Part shown: piece by piece, positions 23,172 to 34,270 of the stretch
How positions within the stretch are numbered: the first letter of the stretch is position 1
Layout: each line of letters opens with the position of its first letter
Origin: Chinchilla lanigera
Lineage: Eukaryota > Chordata > Mammalia > Rodentia > Chinchillidae
Reading direction: 5' to 3'
Length of the DNA: 64,000 nt
Assembly (NCBI RefSeq): GCF_000276665.1
Contig: NW_004955417.1
Span: forward strand, 21,903,056-21,967,055
Notes under the pieces: model-generated
Databases searched by the model: none
What the model was told of the DNA's origin: nothing
Seen by the model: only the letters and a program-made list of their open reading frames with translations
Translations under genes and position numbers: made by a program

Positions 23172-23960
23172 TTCATTCAACAAATAGTTACTAAACACCT
23201 ATTATGTACAAGGCACAATTGAAAAGTATGGGGTATATTTAAATTTTAAAAATGCATGCAGTGAAAGGCCCACTTCCATTAATCCCCCTCAGAAAATAAT
23301 CCCCCTTCCTTCAAATGCACTGATCCCATCCTTCTTGCCACTTTCTGAAGCAGTTCTGCATGCCTTCTTTCATGTCTTTTTGAGATGTGATAAAAAATAT
23401 GGTGAACACTGCTACCCAGACCTAGCCAACTGAATGGTAGGTTCTTAAAAATCTTACAGAGTGTTCTCAACCACCTTATTCACTAGATCTGGCACCATGT
23501 GTACTTGGCTTTTCCATAAAGTCAAAATGGCCATGAAAAGTAAATATTTTCAATCAGTACAGGGCATTGAGGCAGCCAGGACAGTGTAACTAAAGATACT
23601 TCAAGACAGAATTTCCAGGGGTGCTTCAGAAAGCATCAGGAATAATGGGATAAGTGTGTTTGAAGTAAGGGGGAATATTTTGAAAAGCGTTAATGGCAAT
23701 GTGTTTTTTATTGCAATAAATTTCTTTTATTTAAACACATACTGTATTTTTCGATCACCCCTCATGTAAGACAGTACAATGAGAGATAGAAATTCAAGAC
23801 CAACAAACACCCTTCTCTTATAGAGTTCAAAGTCTTTTAGGAAAAGCCACTGGAGTTAGTAATTATAAGGCTATTGTAACAGTCAGCTAAGAGATTAGGA
23901 TAGTGCTGCTGAAGGCAAAGAAAAGGGAGGACTCTTGAGAGATGATTTACTCACAGGACT
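23172..23960 (-). mobile_element. L2-like fragments in antisense orientation
   Basis: 'cattcaacaaatagttactaaacacc' at 23175 and the 'gacagtacaatgag...ttcaaagtctttta...ggaggactcttg' text near 23770-23935 resemble the antisense L2 3' end ('attcaacaaatatttattgagcacc', 'ggagcttacagtcta', 'ggaaggcttcctgg'). The stretch between (23226-23760) is not recognisable. The two pieces may be one element or two. Confidence 0.35.
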
Positions 23961-24409
23961 GGTAGTATTTCTGGTGGGCTGAATGTGACAAAAAAAGAAA
24001 AGGAGGACCCAAGGGTGCCTTCTGGCATGCTGCAGGAGGAGACAGGGTGATGATGGCGCCATTTTGTGGAATGGAAAAGGTGAGGGAAGAAATATATGTC
24101 GTCAGGGAACCACAATATTCCAGAGGGAATATCAACTTGGAAGAACACGTGTAGTACTCATGGTGTAGAATTATTTGTCTATAGACACACGCACATAAGT
24201 CACCGGGGCACAAATGGTATTTGAAGCTATGGGATTGAATCATGTTATCTACAGACACGTGACGGAAAAGATGAAGTGACACACAGCAGTAACTTAGACA
24301 TGAAAAGTTCTTCTCAACTAGTAAAGGAGATTGTGAAAGGACACCAAATGTGGAGGAAGAAACCCAGGACAGGGCTCAGTACAACAAGAGGAAGAAAAAG
24401 TATTTCAAG

Positions 24410-24485
24410 AGCTAGTTGATTTCATCAATCAACTAGCTAGTAACCTACTAGCTAGTAACCAACTAGCTAGTAACTTTAGTAACCT
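24410..24485. repeat. Local cluster of CTAGCTAGTAAC repeats with a 12-bp hairpin
   Basis: AGCTAGTTGATT (24410-24421) and its exact reverse complement (24427-24438) flank a 5-base loop. The right arm then starts three direct copies of ACTAGCTAGTAAC (24432-24444, 24447-24459, 24462-24474) and a partial fourth. It is a palindrome merging into a minisatellite-like array, typical of replication slippage or template switching. Confidence 0.8.
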
Positions 24486-25769
24486 ACGCAGGTTAGGTTT
24501 CATGGCATCGGGTGATTGGAGAGTGAAGACACATCCCAGTGGATGCTGAGGGCAGAAGCCACAAAAGAGAGACATGGAAAGTGTGAGAGATAAAGATGTG
24601 GAAATGATGTACAGAGGCAATCACGCTAGAATGTTTAGCAACTGGAATAAGAGACTCAGAATTTCCTGAAAATGTGGCTGAACGCAAGACTTCATTTTTA
24701 AAGATGGCAGATCCATGAGCATGTCTGCATGCAGAAGAGAGATAGCCTTGAAAGGGAGAAGGTGGAGAAGTGGATGAGCAAAGACATCAGGTGAGAAGAC
24801 GTCACAGATGGTACCGCAGCACATGCTCCTCCTGGGACAGAGGGAGCGCCTTCTCCGCAGTGACAGAGAAACGCAAAGATGCAGGTATGAGTGTCCTTTG
24901 GACAGAAGGTAGGAACAGAGGAGCATGGGTGTATCAGGCAGAGATCTCAGTTGCAAACTGACTAAAGGATTAAGAAAAAAAATATAGAACTAGAGTGACA
25001 CAGAAACCACCATTGGCACCAGTGATCTTAACACATGATGTTTGAACATGTAGCACTTTCAGCCACCATCACAGTTCCTGATACTGAGAAAAAGCGAATA
25101 GTCATCATTACTTTCTTTTCACAGCTGGGACATCTGATGGTCGAGGCTTCGCCTTAAGTCAAAGAATGCTGGAAAAGCACATATCTCACATGATTAGCAT
25201 CCATAGGGAGAAGGCTTTCACTCATCCTTGTAAGGATACATAAATAGAATAGTGAATTCAGATATCGGAGAGCCAAAAGAACTATCCCAAAAAGATGTTC
25301 TAGGAAGAGTGCACTAGAGTAGCTTTTAAAAAATGTTCAAAGTTAGAGCAATGGTGTCATAAAACACAAACATTGCCTAGCTTCAAGCATCGGTTGCAAG
25401 GACATGATAGAGAGTTAAACACTGTTTCAGACATGGTAACTCCTGATAGTAAAGATATTTCTAAACCAAAAGCCATTCCATATTTCAGACATGATCCTAA
25501 AGGAATGTTCCCAATTGGCCTTGTTCTCGTCCCACTGTTCTACATTCACTTTTTGTTCATGAAGCTTAATTTTTAAAAACTTTGTTTTCTGAAATATTTA
25601 AAAATATTGCTTTCAAAACATTTAATTACTCTAGAAAAATTCTTCTCAAAGCATTAAAAACGAAATAGAAATGAATTAAAATTGTGATGGCCTATCAATG
25701 CTTTTGTACTCATAGAATTATATGCATGCAATTTTACATAAAAGATATGCTATCCAAGCTGGTCTCTAA

Positions 25770-26070
25770 CCTCCTCTTCATAACTGGTAACGTGCTATGG
25801 ACATTTTTCTGTTTACGTACATCTCTGTGATTAATGACTGTTCAGTGTGCCCATCTCTGAAATTTTAGGTCATCCTCAATTTTTCACAATTGTAAACCTT
25901 GCTGTCAAGAACATTCTTGAAGTTTTCACACCTATGTGGCTATTTCAGGGCAATTTACAGAAGGGGGATTGTTAGAATGTGAGGCATACACAGTCTCTCC
26001 TCTGATTCATACTGCCCAAGTCACCTCCAAAGTAAGGTACTGATTATGTCTTTACCAGTGTGGCATGAAA
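25770..26070 (+). mobile_element. Ancient L1 (L1M-type) 3'-UTR fragment
   Basis: The text follows old L1 3' UTR: 'catcctcaatttttcacaattgtaaaccttgctg', 'aagaacattcttgaag', 'agaagggggattgttagaatgtgaggca', 'tactgcccaagtcacctccaaag', 'accagtgtggcatgaaatgct'. Consensus counterparts are 'ccaattttttgctattacaaacaatgctg', 'aacatccttgta' and 'gccaaattgccctccaaag'. Confidence 0.5.
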
Positions 26071-26384
26071 TGCTCATGGGAACCAGAACTATTTTGAAGA
26101 GTCTTGGAGGAAATGGGCCCGGCTATATAATTTCATACCTTCTGAAGTAGCTAACCTTGATCCTCCTGGGTTGCCAGGGATCTATAATCAAGCTGACATT
26201 TATTATTCCTCTCAGATTTTTTTCCCAAGTGTGACAGTCAGTGTAGGAATGTAGTAACATAAAGAAAGCATTCATCTCATAGCTCCAGATATTCTCATGG
26301 TGTTAACTTCATAGTTCAGGAGTTTCTTTTGAGCCTACTTGGTTACCTCCATAGAGCCCATATGCTAAAACTTTATAAGATTTA

Positions 26385-26530
26385 GTTCTGTAAGGAAGTA
26401 TCTATCCTAATCTTTCAATTCACAGCTAAGTACACGAAAACCCAGAGATATATTCTCAAATTCACATAGCTAGTTTTAAAGAATTAATTGCAGAACTAAA
26501 TTCTAGCTCCTATGTTGTGATACATATTTT
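26385..26530 (-). mobile_element. Diverged MIR fragment
   Basis: 'atcctaatctttcaattcacagctaagtacacgaaaacccagagatat...ttcacatagctagttttaaagaattaattgcagaactaaattctagctcc' matches the antisense MIR order: 'cccattttacagatgaggaaactgagg...tcacacagctagtaagtggcagagc'. Confidence 0.45.
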
Positions 26531-26778
26531 GCTCATCCATTTCTAGGGTAGATTATGTCATAATCATGCCATTCTTAGCACAGCAAGCATTTGGAGAAAT
26601 AGGTTTTCTCTTTTGGGATTTGACTTTTAAGTCATATGTCATACAGCATGTATCTACCCCAACATTTGACAGCTATTTCTAAAAAGTTAGCAAATTAACC
26701 TCAGAATATGTATTAACACAAGTACCTTTCCTGACAAGTGCTCTTGAAACAAGTTCTTATAAATCAAATGAATTTAAA

Positions 26779-26826
26779 TATACTATGGGAATATCTAAAC
26801 ATACTATGGGAATATTTAGACATACC
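26779..26826. repeat. Two tandem copies of a roughly 21-bp unit
   Basis: 'ATACTATGGGAATAT' occurs at 26779-26793 and again about 21 bases later, with similar flanking sequence (CTAAAC / TTAGAC). A small duplication in AT-rich DNA. Confidence 0.8.
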
Positions 26827-26999
26827 AATGACCAAGTCTTTGGTAAATAATTCTGTGGCTTTTTGTACCTTGGATGTCCCTAGCTGAGACACTTTGGATT
26901 AAGGTCACAGCCAGTGATAGCTTCTGAGGAAGGAGAATTAGTCTGATTGCTGTTCTTGGTGGATGCGTTTTGACCAATTCTTCATGATACAACCCTCCC

Positions 27000-29078
27000 C
27001 AATGCCATATTTTGGTGGCTAAATTAGTTGGAACACCACTTGAAGTGTCGCATCCTAGGAAAAATCCTCACTGACTTGTAAAGGTCACTTTTTAAAGAAC
27101 TGTGTGATCTGATAATGAAAGACTTCATTTTCACATGGTATACCAGGTCACTTCTAAACAAAGATCAAATGAATGCTTTCCTTTTTCTGTGGAAACTTTA
27201 ATTTAGAAATTTCCACAGAGCTCTCTCTTCTATATTGTTTGTTATCAAAAACATAATTGTTTCTGTCTTCTAGGGGCTTATATGCTCAACCCCTCCTAAT
27301 GCATTTTGGTCAAGAAATTATAATGTATTCACAATTTATGTATGCAAAGCTGCTTAAAGTCATGTGTCCAGTTTTTAAAAATCACTAGCCAAATGCTGTC
27401 AACAATTACAGTGAATCATTTAACATTAACTTGGATATGGTTTTCGCTTTTTCAAGTCTGCCAACCAAATCTTTCTCATGTTCGTGCCCACAACATCTTG
27501 GCTACTACATACTCAGGATAGACTATGCAATTGGCTCAGGGTCTCAGTTTCCACAATTCCAGACTGCAGGAGACTCACAAGACTACATATTCTTTGACAA
27601 AGTATATTTGAAATGATAAAGCTTCTCTACCACCCAAGCCCCAAACTATAAGTTCATCTTTGATAGGTGAAATGAATCATCATGTCTGATTAGTTATTTC
27701 ATTGTTATGTCATTTATTTCTACCATTTTCCCTTGACTCTTGCCCCCTGCCACATCTCATTAAGATGGCCTGTATCACACCTAATGGATTTGTTTCATCA
27801 TCTTCTTTCTGTAATACACATTGATACATTTACATAATGAATATTTAAAAAAAATCTTATAGTCTAGCTGTTCCTCTGTATTAAAATCTCCAATTAGCTC
27901 CACAATTCTTATCTCAGAGGTGATAAATAACTAGGATGAATTCTTTACTTGTGTGACTGCTACTTTCATAGCACTCTTTCCAGTTGTACCTTAAAAGATT
28001 TTCCCCAAAGCCAGTTCATCACCTCTGTTAACACAAGTCCCCATCCACTACAGGTAAATCTATTTGTCCATTAAAAAATCAAATGTGACAGAGGTCGTTA
28101 CTTGCGTAGGCATTCCAAATGAAGTTTCACCTTATTATGAACGTTGATTCAACCTCTGTCCAAATCTTTCCCCAGCAATCTTCCTAGCCCTTTTTTTCCA
28201 GAAACTTCTCATGAAGTCTTTATTTCAAACATACTGGTCAGAAGAATACCTCTTCCTTTCCACCCCAGTGGCTTTTCTCACAGGGTTACCTTGGTCAAAA
28301 CGTCAGACCTTCTCCTTTCCATCACCATAACTTTGGGGAAAGTCTCATTTCACTATTACAACCTTTATAGTCCAGACCAAAACATTGTAACAGATTCCTT
28401 GCCTAAATCTACAGTTTTCTTGGCCCATGTGACTCATTTTCTAATTAACCACATAAGACCCTTGACATCTCTTGCTATCTAATCTTATGTAATTATTTAC
28501 CATTTCATTTCTTTGTGTCTTGAATCATGGAGTTGTAGATCTCTAGCTCATATTTTTTTCTGTATCCTTTCTAGTAGCAATGATACTTATAAATACAAGA
28601 CAATGTCCTAAGTAAATTTTTGCTCATCTTTGAGGTTTGGAGGAAATGATAAAGGGAAAATATCCACAGAGGATGATAATTCAGTAGAAGGGTACACATA
28701 GGAAAGAAGAGAGTGATTAATATAACTAAAGTTAAAAAGTAATAGTAATGATGTATGCTTCCATGCTGTTGCAGCAGAGTGAGTTCACCATGCTAAAGAT
28801 AACTGACCTTTGGAAGCAGAAATCCTATCTGGAGTTTATAAGCAAGATGATGATATATACTATAACAGAGATAAATTACACTAACTCGTCTTTCCCTTGG
28901 AGATATATTATTCAACTAACTGCCTGTGTTCTGTTTAGTTTTATAAAGCTGAATGAGATCATCCATATTCAGGCTTGTTCAACTCTGTCTCAAGTAGCAA
29001 TCAAACAGCTGTCTTCAGTTGCAACTTTGTGACTCATGATACATTCATTCCAAAATGCCCTTGTACATCTTCTAGACC
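27000..29078. other. No gene or clear repeat recognised
   Basis: AT-rich intergenic sequence. Open frames of 60-112 codons occur (for example 28144-28482 plus) but have no known domains, splice signals or start context that sets them apart from chance. Confidence 0.5.
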
Positions 29079-29080
29079 AT

Positions 29081-29112
<32 letters not shown>
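29079..29112. repeat. (ATC)11 trinucleotide repeat
   Basis: A pure CAT/ATC array of about 34 bases. Confidence 0.95.
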
Positions 29113-30898
29113 AGTGACACTTAAGCATTGTGTACAGTCTGTTTCATCTTCAAAGCTTGTTTAAATTCTATAATGCATTGAAAATGTGACACATTGAAAA
29201 GGTATAGAGATAGATTTTTTTACTATTCTTCTAAGAAAAAGCTACTGGATGCTGCAACTCTGATTACTGTGTGCAAATCCCCAAGAGTGTCTGCGAATTA
29301 ACAGTATGCACACAAAATGAAACTTCAAAGTTGCAAATTATTAGGTTGAAATTACCTCTCCCTTTAACGTACACAGAACATAAATCTTAGCTATTAGAGC
29401 AATGCCAACTGGTAATGCGACTCTTTTCTGAAATGTAGTGGCACGAGGTCGCTGTCTAAGCTAAGTGTCTCGTTTAACTTTGCCTTATGAAGAAATGACT
29501 GTTTTGCTGGTCATTTACAGAATCACTATGTCATCCTGCATGCCCAGCTATTGGAAACAGCTCTTTATATTCCAGCTAAGATTTAAAATTGTAGTTTTAC
29601 TCCTGTAATCACTGGATCCCCTTGCACAGTCATCTGTTTGCAAGCTCTTCTTTCTGTAGCTTGAATGACCCAATTTTCTCCTCCAATGCATCCTTGAAGC
29701 TGCATTATTTGAGTTGTTCTTGACTCTCATTTTGAAAAACCAAAACTGCCCCCACATTTCCTTAGTTGGATCCTGGGGTGGGAACGGTGGTGGTGAGAGA
29801 AAGAGAGATCGCTGCTTCCTTTTTGGACTTCAGAGTTTTTCTTATTTCCTGTCATCTACCACCTCACTCACCATTTCTATTGAGGGAGCTATACACTGTG
29901 CATCATTATGCCTTCTCCAGCTAGGATTGACAGAGTCAAATCTATTGCCTCATTGGCTGTAATACATAACAAGGACTATTGCCGTTATTGTGGTCCACTG
30001 ATTCTCTGAATCCAAGTAGGCAGGGAGGACTGCAGATGCCAGTGGCACAGAGAAAGGACTGGATGGCACACTGACGTGGAACAGTGGTATCAGCCCTGCT
30101 GCTGTAAGCCACACTGCTGCAGAGGGGTAGATGGGACCAAAATATGCCTCCGTGCCCAGTGATGGTCTGGGTTTATCAGGAGGCTGGGAATGCATTTGCC
30201 CCAGGGATTCTTCCTGCCCCTTCTGCAGCCCTAATCTGGGTCATGACCCCAGGAAGGGAACCAATGATCTATGACAATTCCTAAGGGACTTCCAGGTTCA
30301 TCACAGAATTGTGTATTTTCAATCATTTTCCAAATACCTTTGCTTTGCACTTGTTTGATTTTTGTCACTATTTCTGTAACCATTTCCAGTTATTTAGGCA
30401 CATTCACATTTTAACATGTTTCTTAGTGTTGACAATTTAATACAATGTTGGCCTCCATCTATGTTAATATAGATGACTTTTCCTAATTTTTAAGAAAACA
30501 AACTTCTAGTCTCCTTTAAATATATTTATGTAACAAAATATACTATCACTCAGCTTTTTTTTTTTTTTTTTGACTCTTTTCCTTCTATATAATTTCCCTC
30601 TCTGGTTAACTAATTCAGGAAGTATTATTTGGGAAGGGAAATTAATGCTTTACTGAAATACAAATATAATACCTTATGTTTTGTCGCATTTAGAATTTTT
30701 TTGAGCAATAGAATATTTTTTTCCTACAACTAATTTGCTCTTATCTGCCATTTTCTAATTCTTTAGATACTAAGTTTATTTTTTCCTGATCATATCACAA
30801 GAATATTTTAATTACAAAATTATATCTGCAGGAACTCTTCTCATTTTTGAGATACCATGTAGTCCTTTACAGATTTGGATATGGTATTCAAAACTAAT
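29113..30898. other. Unassigned intergenic stretch
   Basis: No known element could be recognised. Positions 29730-30260 are more GC-rich than the surroundings and hold an 81-codon minus-strand frame (29950-30195) without recognisable domains. This could be an old degraded retroelement or unique sequence. A T17 run lies near 30555-30571. Confidence 0.4.
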
Positions 30899-30979
30899 GC
30901 TCACCTGGAGATATAGCTCCATGGCAGGGTGTCTGCCTAGCAAGTGTGAGGTCCTGAGTTTAATTCCCAGTTCAAAAAA
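30899..30979 (+). mobile_element. ID SINE (degraded)
   Basis: 'tcacctggagatatagctccatggcagggtgtctgcctagcaagtgtgaggtcctgagtttaattccca' is an ID body with many substitutions and a short A-rich tail. The B-box survives as GAGTTTAATTCCC. No target duplication is visible. Confidence 0.75.
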
Positions 30980-31035
30980 AATATAGTAACGCCTAAAATA
31001 AAGGCTAACAGGGTACATGAAAAGAATTTTTTTTC

Positions 31036-31495
31036 TTCAAAAAACTAGCATGAGACTTTCCATTCAACCTAGTTATTCCCCTTCTGGGTATTTTTCCAGA
31101 AGAACTGAATATATCATACCACAGTGATATATGTGCACCTATGTTTATACCAGCACAATTTGTAATAGCTAAATCTTGGAAAAATCCAAATGCCCATCAA
31201 CTGATGAATGGATAAAAAAATTGTATTTTTATACAATGGAGTATTACTCAGCTATAAAGAAAAATAAACTTGAGGCTTTTATAGGTAAATGGATGCAACT
31301 AGAGACCATACTCATAAATGAAATAAATCAGACCTGTATGTGTAAACATTGTATTGTCTACCCAGTGTAAGAACCTGAAAGAGTAAATAAAATCTGAATG
31401 GTACAATAGATATTGTAAGAAACTGCTCAAAAGGAAAGAGTAACTGGGATGAAGGAAAGGAGAAAAGAAAGAAGGAAGGGAAAAATGTGTATATA
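31036..31495 (+). mobile_element. 5'-truncated L1 LINE: end of ORF2 and 3' tail
   Basis: Translation shows the L1 ORF2 C-terminus: 'PLLGIFPEE' (31080s), then after a frame change 'CPSTDEWIKKLYFYTMEYYSAIKKN' spread over about 31187-31265, matching the conserved ORF2 tail (CPSTDEWI.KLWYI.TMEYYSAIK). A frameshift near 31170-31190 and a TGG-to-AAA-like change next to 'KL' show it is dead. A purine-rich segment (31425-31490) resembles an L1 3' end. The open frame 31176-31370 is only this relic and starts at a TTG. Confidence 0.85.
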
Positions 31496-32665
31496 CATTG
31501 CTACTAATTTCTATTGGTTCACTGAAAGGAACAATTAATGCTTGACACTTTTTGGATCAATTTTGCATGATTTTATCTGGTTATCTGAACAACTAGTTTG
31601 AGGACAACAATCTGCAATATAATAACTATTGTTGAATTCATATCATCATATCATTTCTAATGTGTTTTTATTATTCTTTACTCATTAAAATGAAAAAAAT
31701 TTCTTCTCTACATAGGTTTTATAGCCCTGGGGATTGGAATGGATGAGTGGGCCATGATTTACTCTTTGGCAAATCTGAGCCTCTGTTGTAATGAGAGAGA
31801 TTATACATGAGGTTTGCTGTACTACATTGTTATTTTTTAATCCAACTAGTTATAGTAATTTTTGCCTATAGAGGAATCTTCCTATGAGCACTTCCTTATG
31901 GTGATCAAATTTCCTCTCCACAACTTTAGCAAGCATTAAAATTTCTATGATGAATATGTAAAACCATGTGAGCTAAACCTCTTATATTTTTCATATGTTC
32001 AAAAATATTTCTTGATGTTATCAACTCATAATCAAGTTTATTAAATACTTATGGCATATGTAGTGAGCAAGATCTGAAACACACAATAGAACTGCTTTCT
32101 CTTTAATTTTGAAAGAAAACTTTCACATCTTTTCAGCCAGTAAATTAATTTTTTTTCCATGTGTTCAAACTCACCATCCCTTATGAAATATGCACAGAGG
32201 TGCAGCAATTTTCAAAACTGTAATCCCATTTTAGAGACTTTTTAAACATATAGTTCATTGATTTGAATATCCATCTTAAAGGCTTCATCTTTCACTGATA
32301 TAAATTTCCCAAATTTGGAGTCTAAACATTTTGTAGCTGTGCCATTTGTGAAGCCGTAGCTTACTACATAGGCTGAATTTGAGCAGCTCAGGGAAACTAT
32401 GAATAAACATGGGTTATATTTTTCATTTTATCAGAAGCCATGAATATAGTCAGGAGCTGTGGATATAACAGTCTCCTTTGGTTGGGAGACTATACTCTCT
32501 CGGTAATAAACTTTTACCAAAAAGACTCTGAGAATGATCAAGCAATTGCTTATTTTTGAGACTCGAAATCTGTATGTGACTGAACCAGTAAAAAGAAAAT
32601 GATGCCGAGCTTGTGTAAGTATACTATTTAAACATGTTTCTTTTACAGCAGAGCAGATAAAATAG

Positions 32666-32666
32666 C

Positions 32667-32697
<31 letters not shown>
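32666..32697. repeat. (TA)n repeat with one TG interruption
   Basis: An alternating TA tract, potentially cruciform-forming because it is self-complementary. Confidence 0.9.
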
Positions 32698-32929
32698 TTC
32701 TTATTAAGGTGACATAAGTGTTGTACTTATGCCAAAGAAAAAAAAGCTAAACTAAAGCTTTTTTCTAAAATATACTGTATGGTGACTTCTGAATGTGTTT
32801 CTTCACAGAAATGAAAATTACTGTATTGGATAGATTTTTTCTAAACACTTAGGTACTGTTTTAAGATGATTTGTTCTTTTCTTTCACTTTTTATTTTCAG
32901 TATCCAAAGAGTACAAAGTGATTGCTAGA

Positions 32930-34270
32930 AATACTTAGAATCAAATAATCGCAGAATTGAAAGTAACTCAAAAACTTGACCAGTTGCCCAAGCCATGCAG
33001 AAATCCCTTTGTTCTATTCAGTCTCGGCCTGAACACTCCCTGTGACAGGAAAGCAATTGCTTCATAAGATAGGAGGATTTGTATTTTGCTATTTCTAATT
33101 GAAAGAAACTTCTTCCCTTGTTTCGGCAACATCCACCAATTGTTCCTGGTTATAGACCCTGGACTTGCTCAAACCGTTTTATTTCTTACCATGCACTTCT
33201 TCTTATATTAGCGAAGACAATGTTTTTGACTCTTTATCTAATCTAACCCCCCCACCAGTGTTTCGGTACTGAGGGTACCCTGCACCACTCTGGATCATCT
33301 TTGATCAGCATAAAGTGGGACAGTACCCTTCAAATATTGGTGCTCCCCAAATTGCAAATAGGTGTCCAGACGATTTCTGATTAGTTGTTGGTGCACTCGT
33401 AATATAGTATTCCTTCTGTGAGATTAATAGAACCCTCCGGAACACTGTCCCCATTTTATAATGCTTGTCAGACAATTGGTTAATAATTGAGCATATTGGA
33501 AATTTAAAAAGCATCAGCTAGGCCTATCTGTAGCTCGGTGATGGACTGCTTGCCTAGCATTCATGAGGCCCTAAGTTCACTCCTCTAGTGCTATGTAAAC
33601 AAAACAAAACAAAACAAAAAACAAAAACCACCTGTTGTTTTCATGGACTTGATCTATGCATTTTTACCTATCTGAATTATCAGTAAATAAATTTATCACC
33701 TACAGTTCCCTACTATTTTTGTTCATGTTGTTGTTTCTGACAATCAGAAATGAGTTGTTTTTAGATTACCCATGAAGACCTCCAGTAACGAGTTCATTTT
33801 CCCATTAGTAGATGCACTGTGTATTTGATAATACACTCTCACCTTCGGCTTGCGGTTGGCAAGTTCCCTAACATGCAGTTGATGCAACTTGCTTTTTCCC
33901 CTTTTAGAGAATTGGGCCGTTTTCACATCTCCAGTCTTTTGGCATTCCCCTGCTGTCCCTGATGTCTTAAAGATTACGGAAGGTTGGTTTCATCATCTTA
34001 GCTGCAAGCTCTTTCAGCACCTTGGGCTGTTGTTCCTAAGGAGACCTGAACTCATTTGAAGTGCTAGAAACTGTCTCCTATCTCCCCATCTGTGCTGGAA
34101 TTTCGTTCTCTCTTAACGATGTTTGTTCTAACCTTACCAGTTTGAAGATCATTCTTCTTGATAGAAAAGTTGGAAAAAACCTCAATAGTTACGCTCTTTT
34201 TTTGTCTAGCATTACAACATTTTTCCTAAGCGCTGAATATAACCCTTGTTCATGTTCTAAAACCAAACAC
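32930..34270. mobile_element. Ancient L3/CR1-like LINE relic (split by an ID SINE)
   Basis: Phrases resembling mammalian L3/CR1 occur in order, including 'gctgcaagctctttcagcaccttgggctgttgttcctaaggagacctgaactcattt' near 34000-34055 (consensus: 'gcaagttctttcagtacctt..gg.tgtaattcatctgggcctg...ttgaactcatt') and 'aagaaacttcttccctt...' near 33105. An ID SINE (33518-33628) interrupts it. Orientation was not determined, and the similarity is recalled, not computed. Confidence 0.4.
33518..33628 (+). mobile_element. ID SINE (old copy, nested in an older LINE relic)
   Basis: 'ctaggcctatctgtagctcggtgatggactgcttgcctagcattcatgaggccctaagttcactcctc' retains the ID layout with a mutated B-box, followed by an (AAAAC)n tail. 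No clear target duplication. Confidence 0.75.

Noticed and set aside
29079..29112. Regularly spaced repeats considered as a CRISPR-like array
   Set aside because: It is a simple ATC microsatellite without spacers, and the window is mammalian.
29950..30195. An 81-codon minus-strand frame rich in hydrophobic residues
   Set aside because: No known family recognised, no start context or splice signals. Possibly an old retroelement piece, but I cannot show it.
31176..31370. A 64-codon frame containing TMEYYSAIKKN
   Set aside because: It is the dead C-terminal piece of L1 ORF2, starting at a TTG and preceded by a frameshift; not a host gene.
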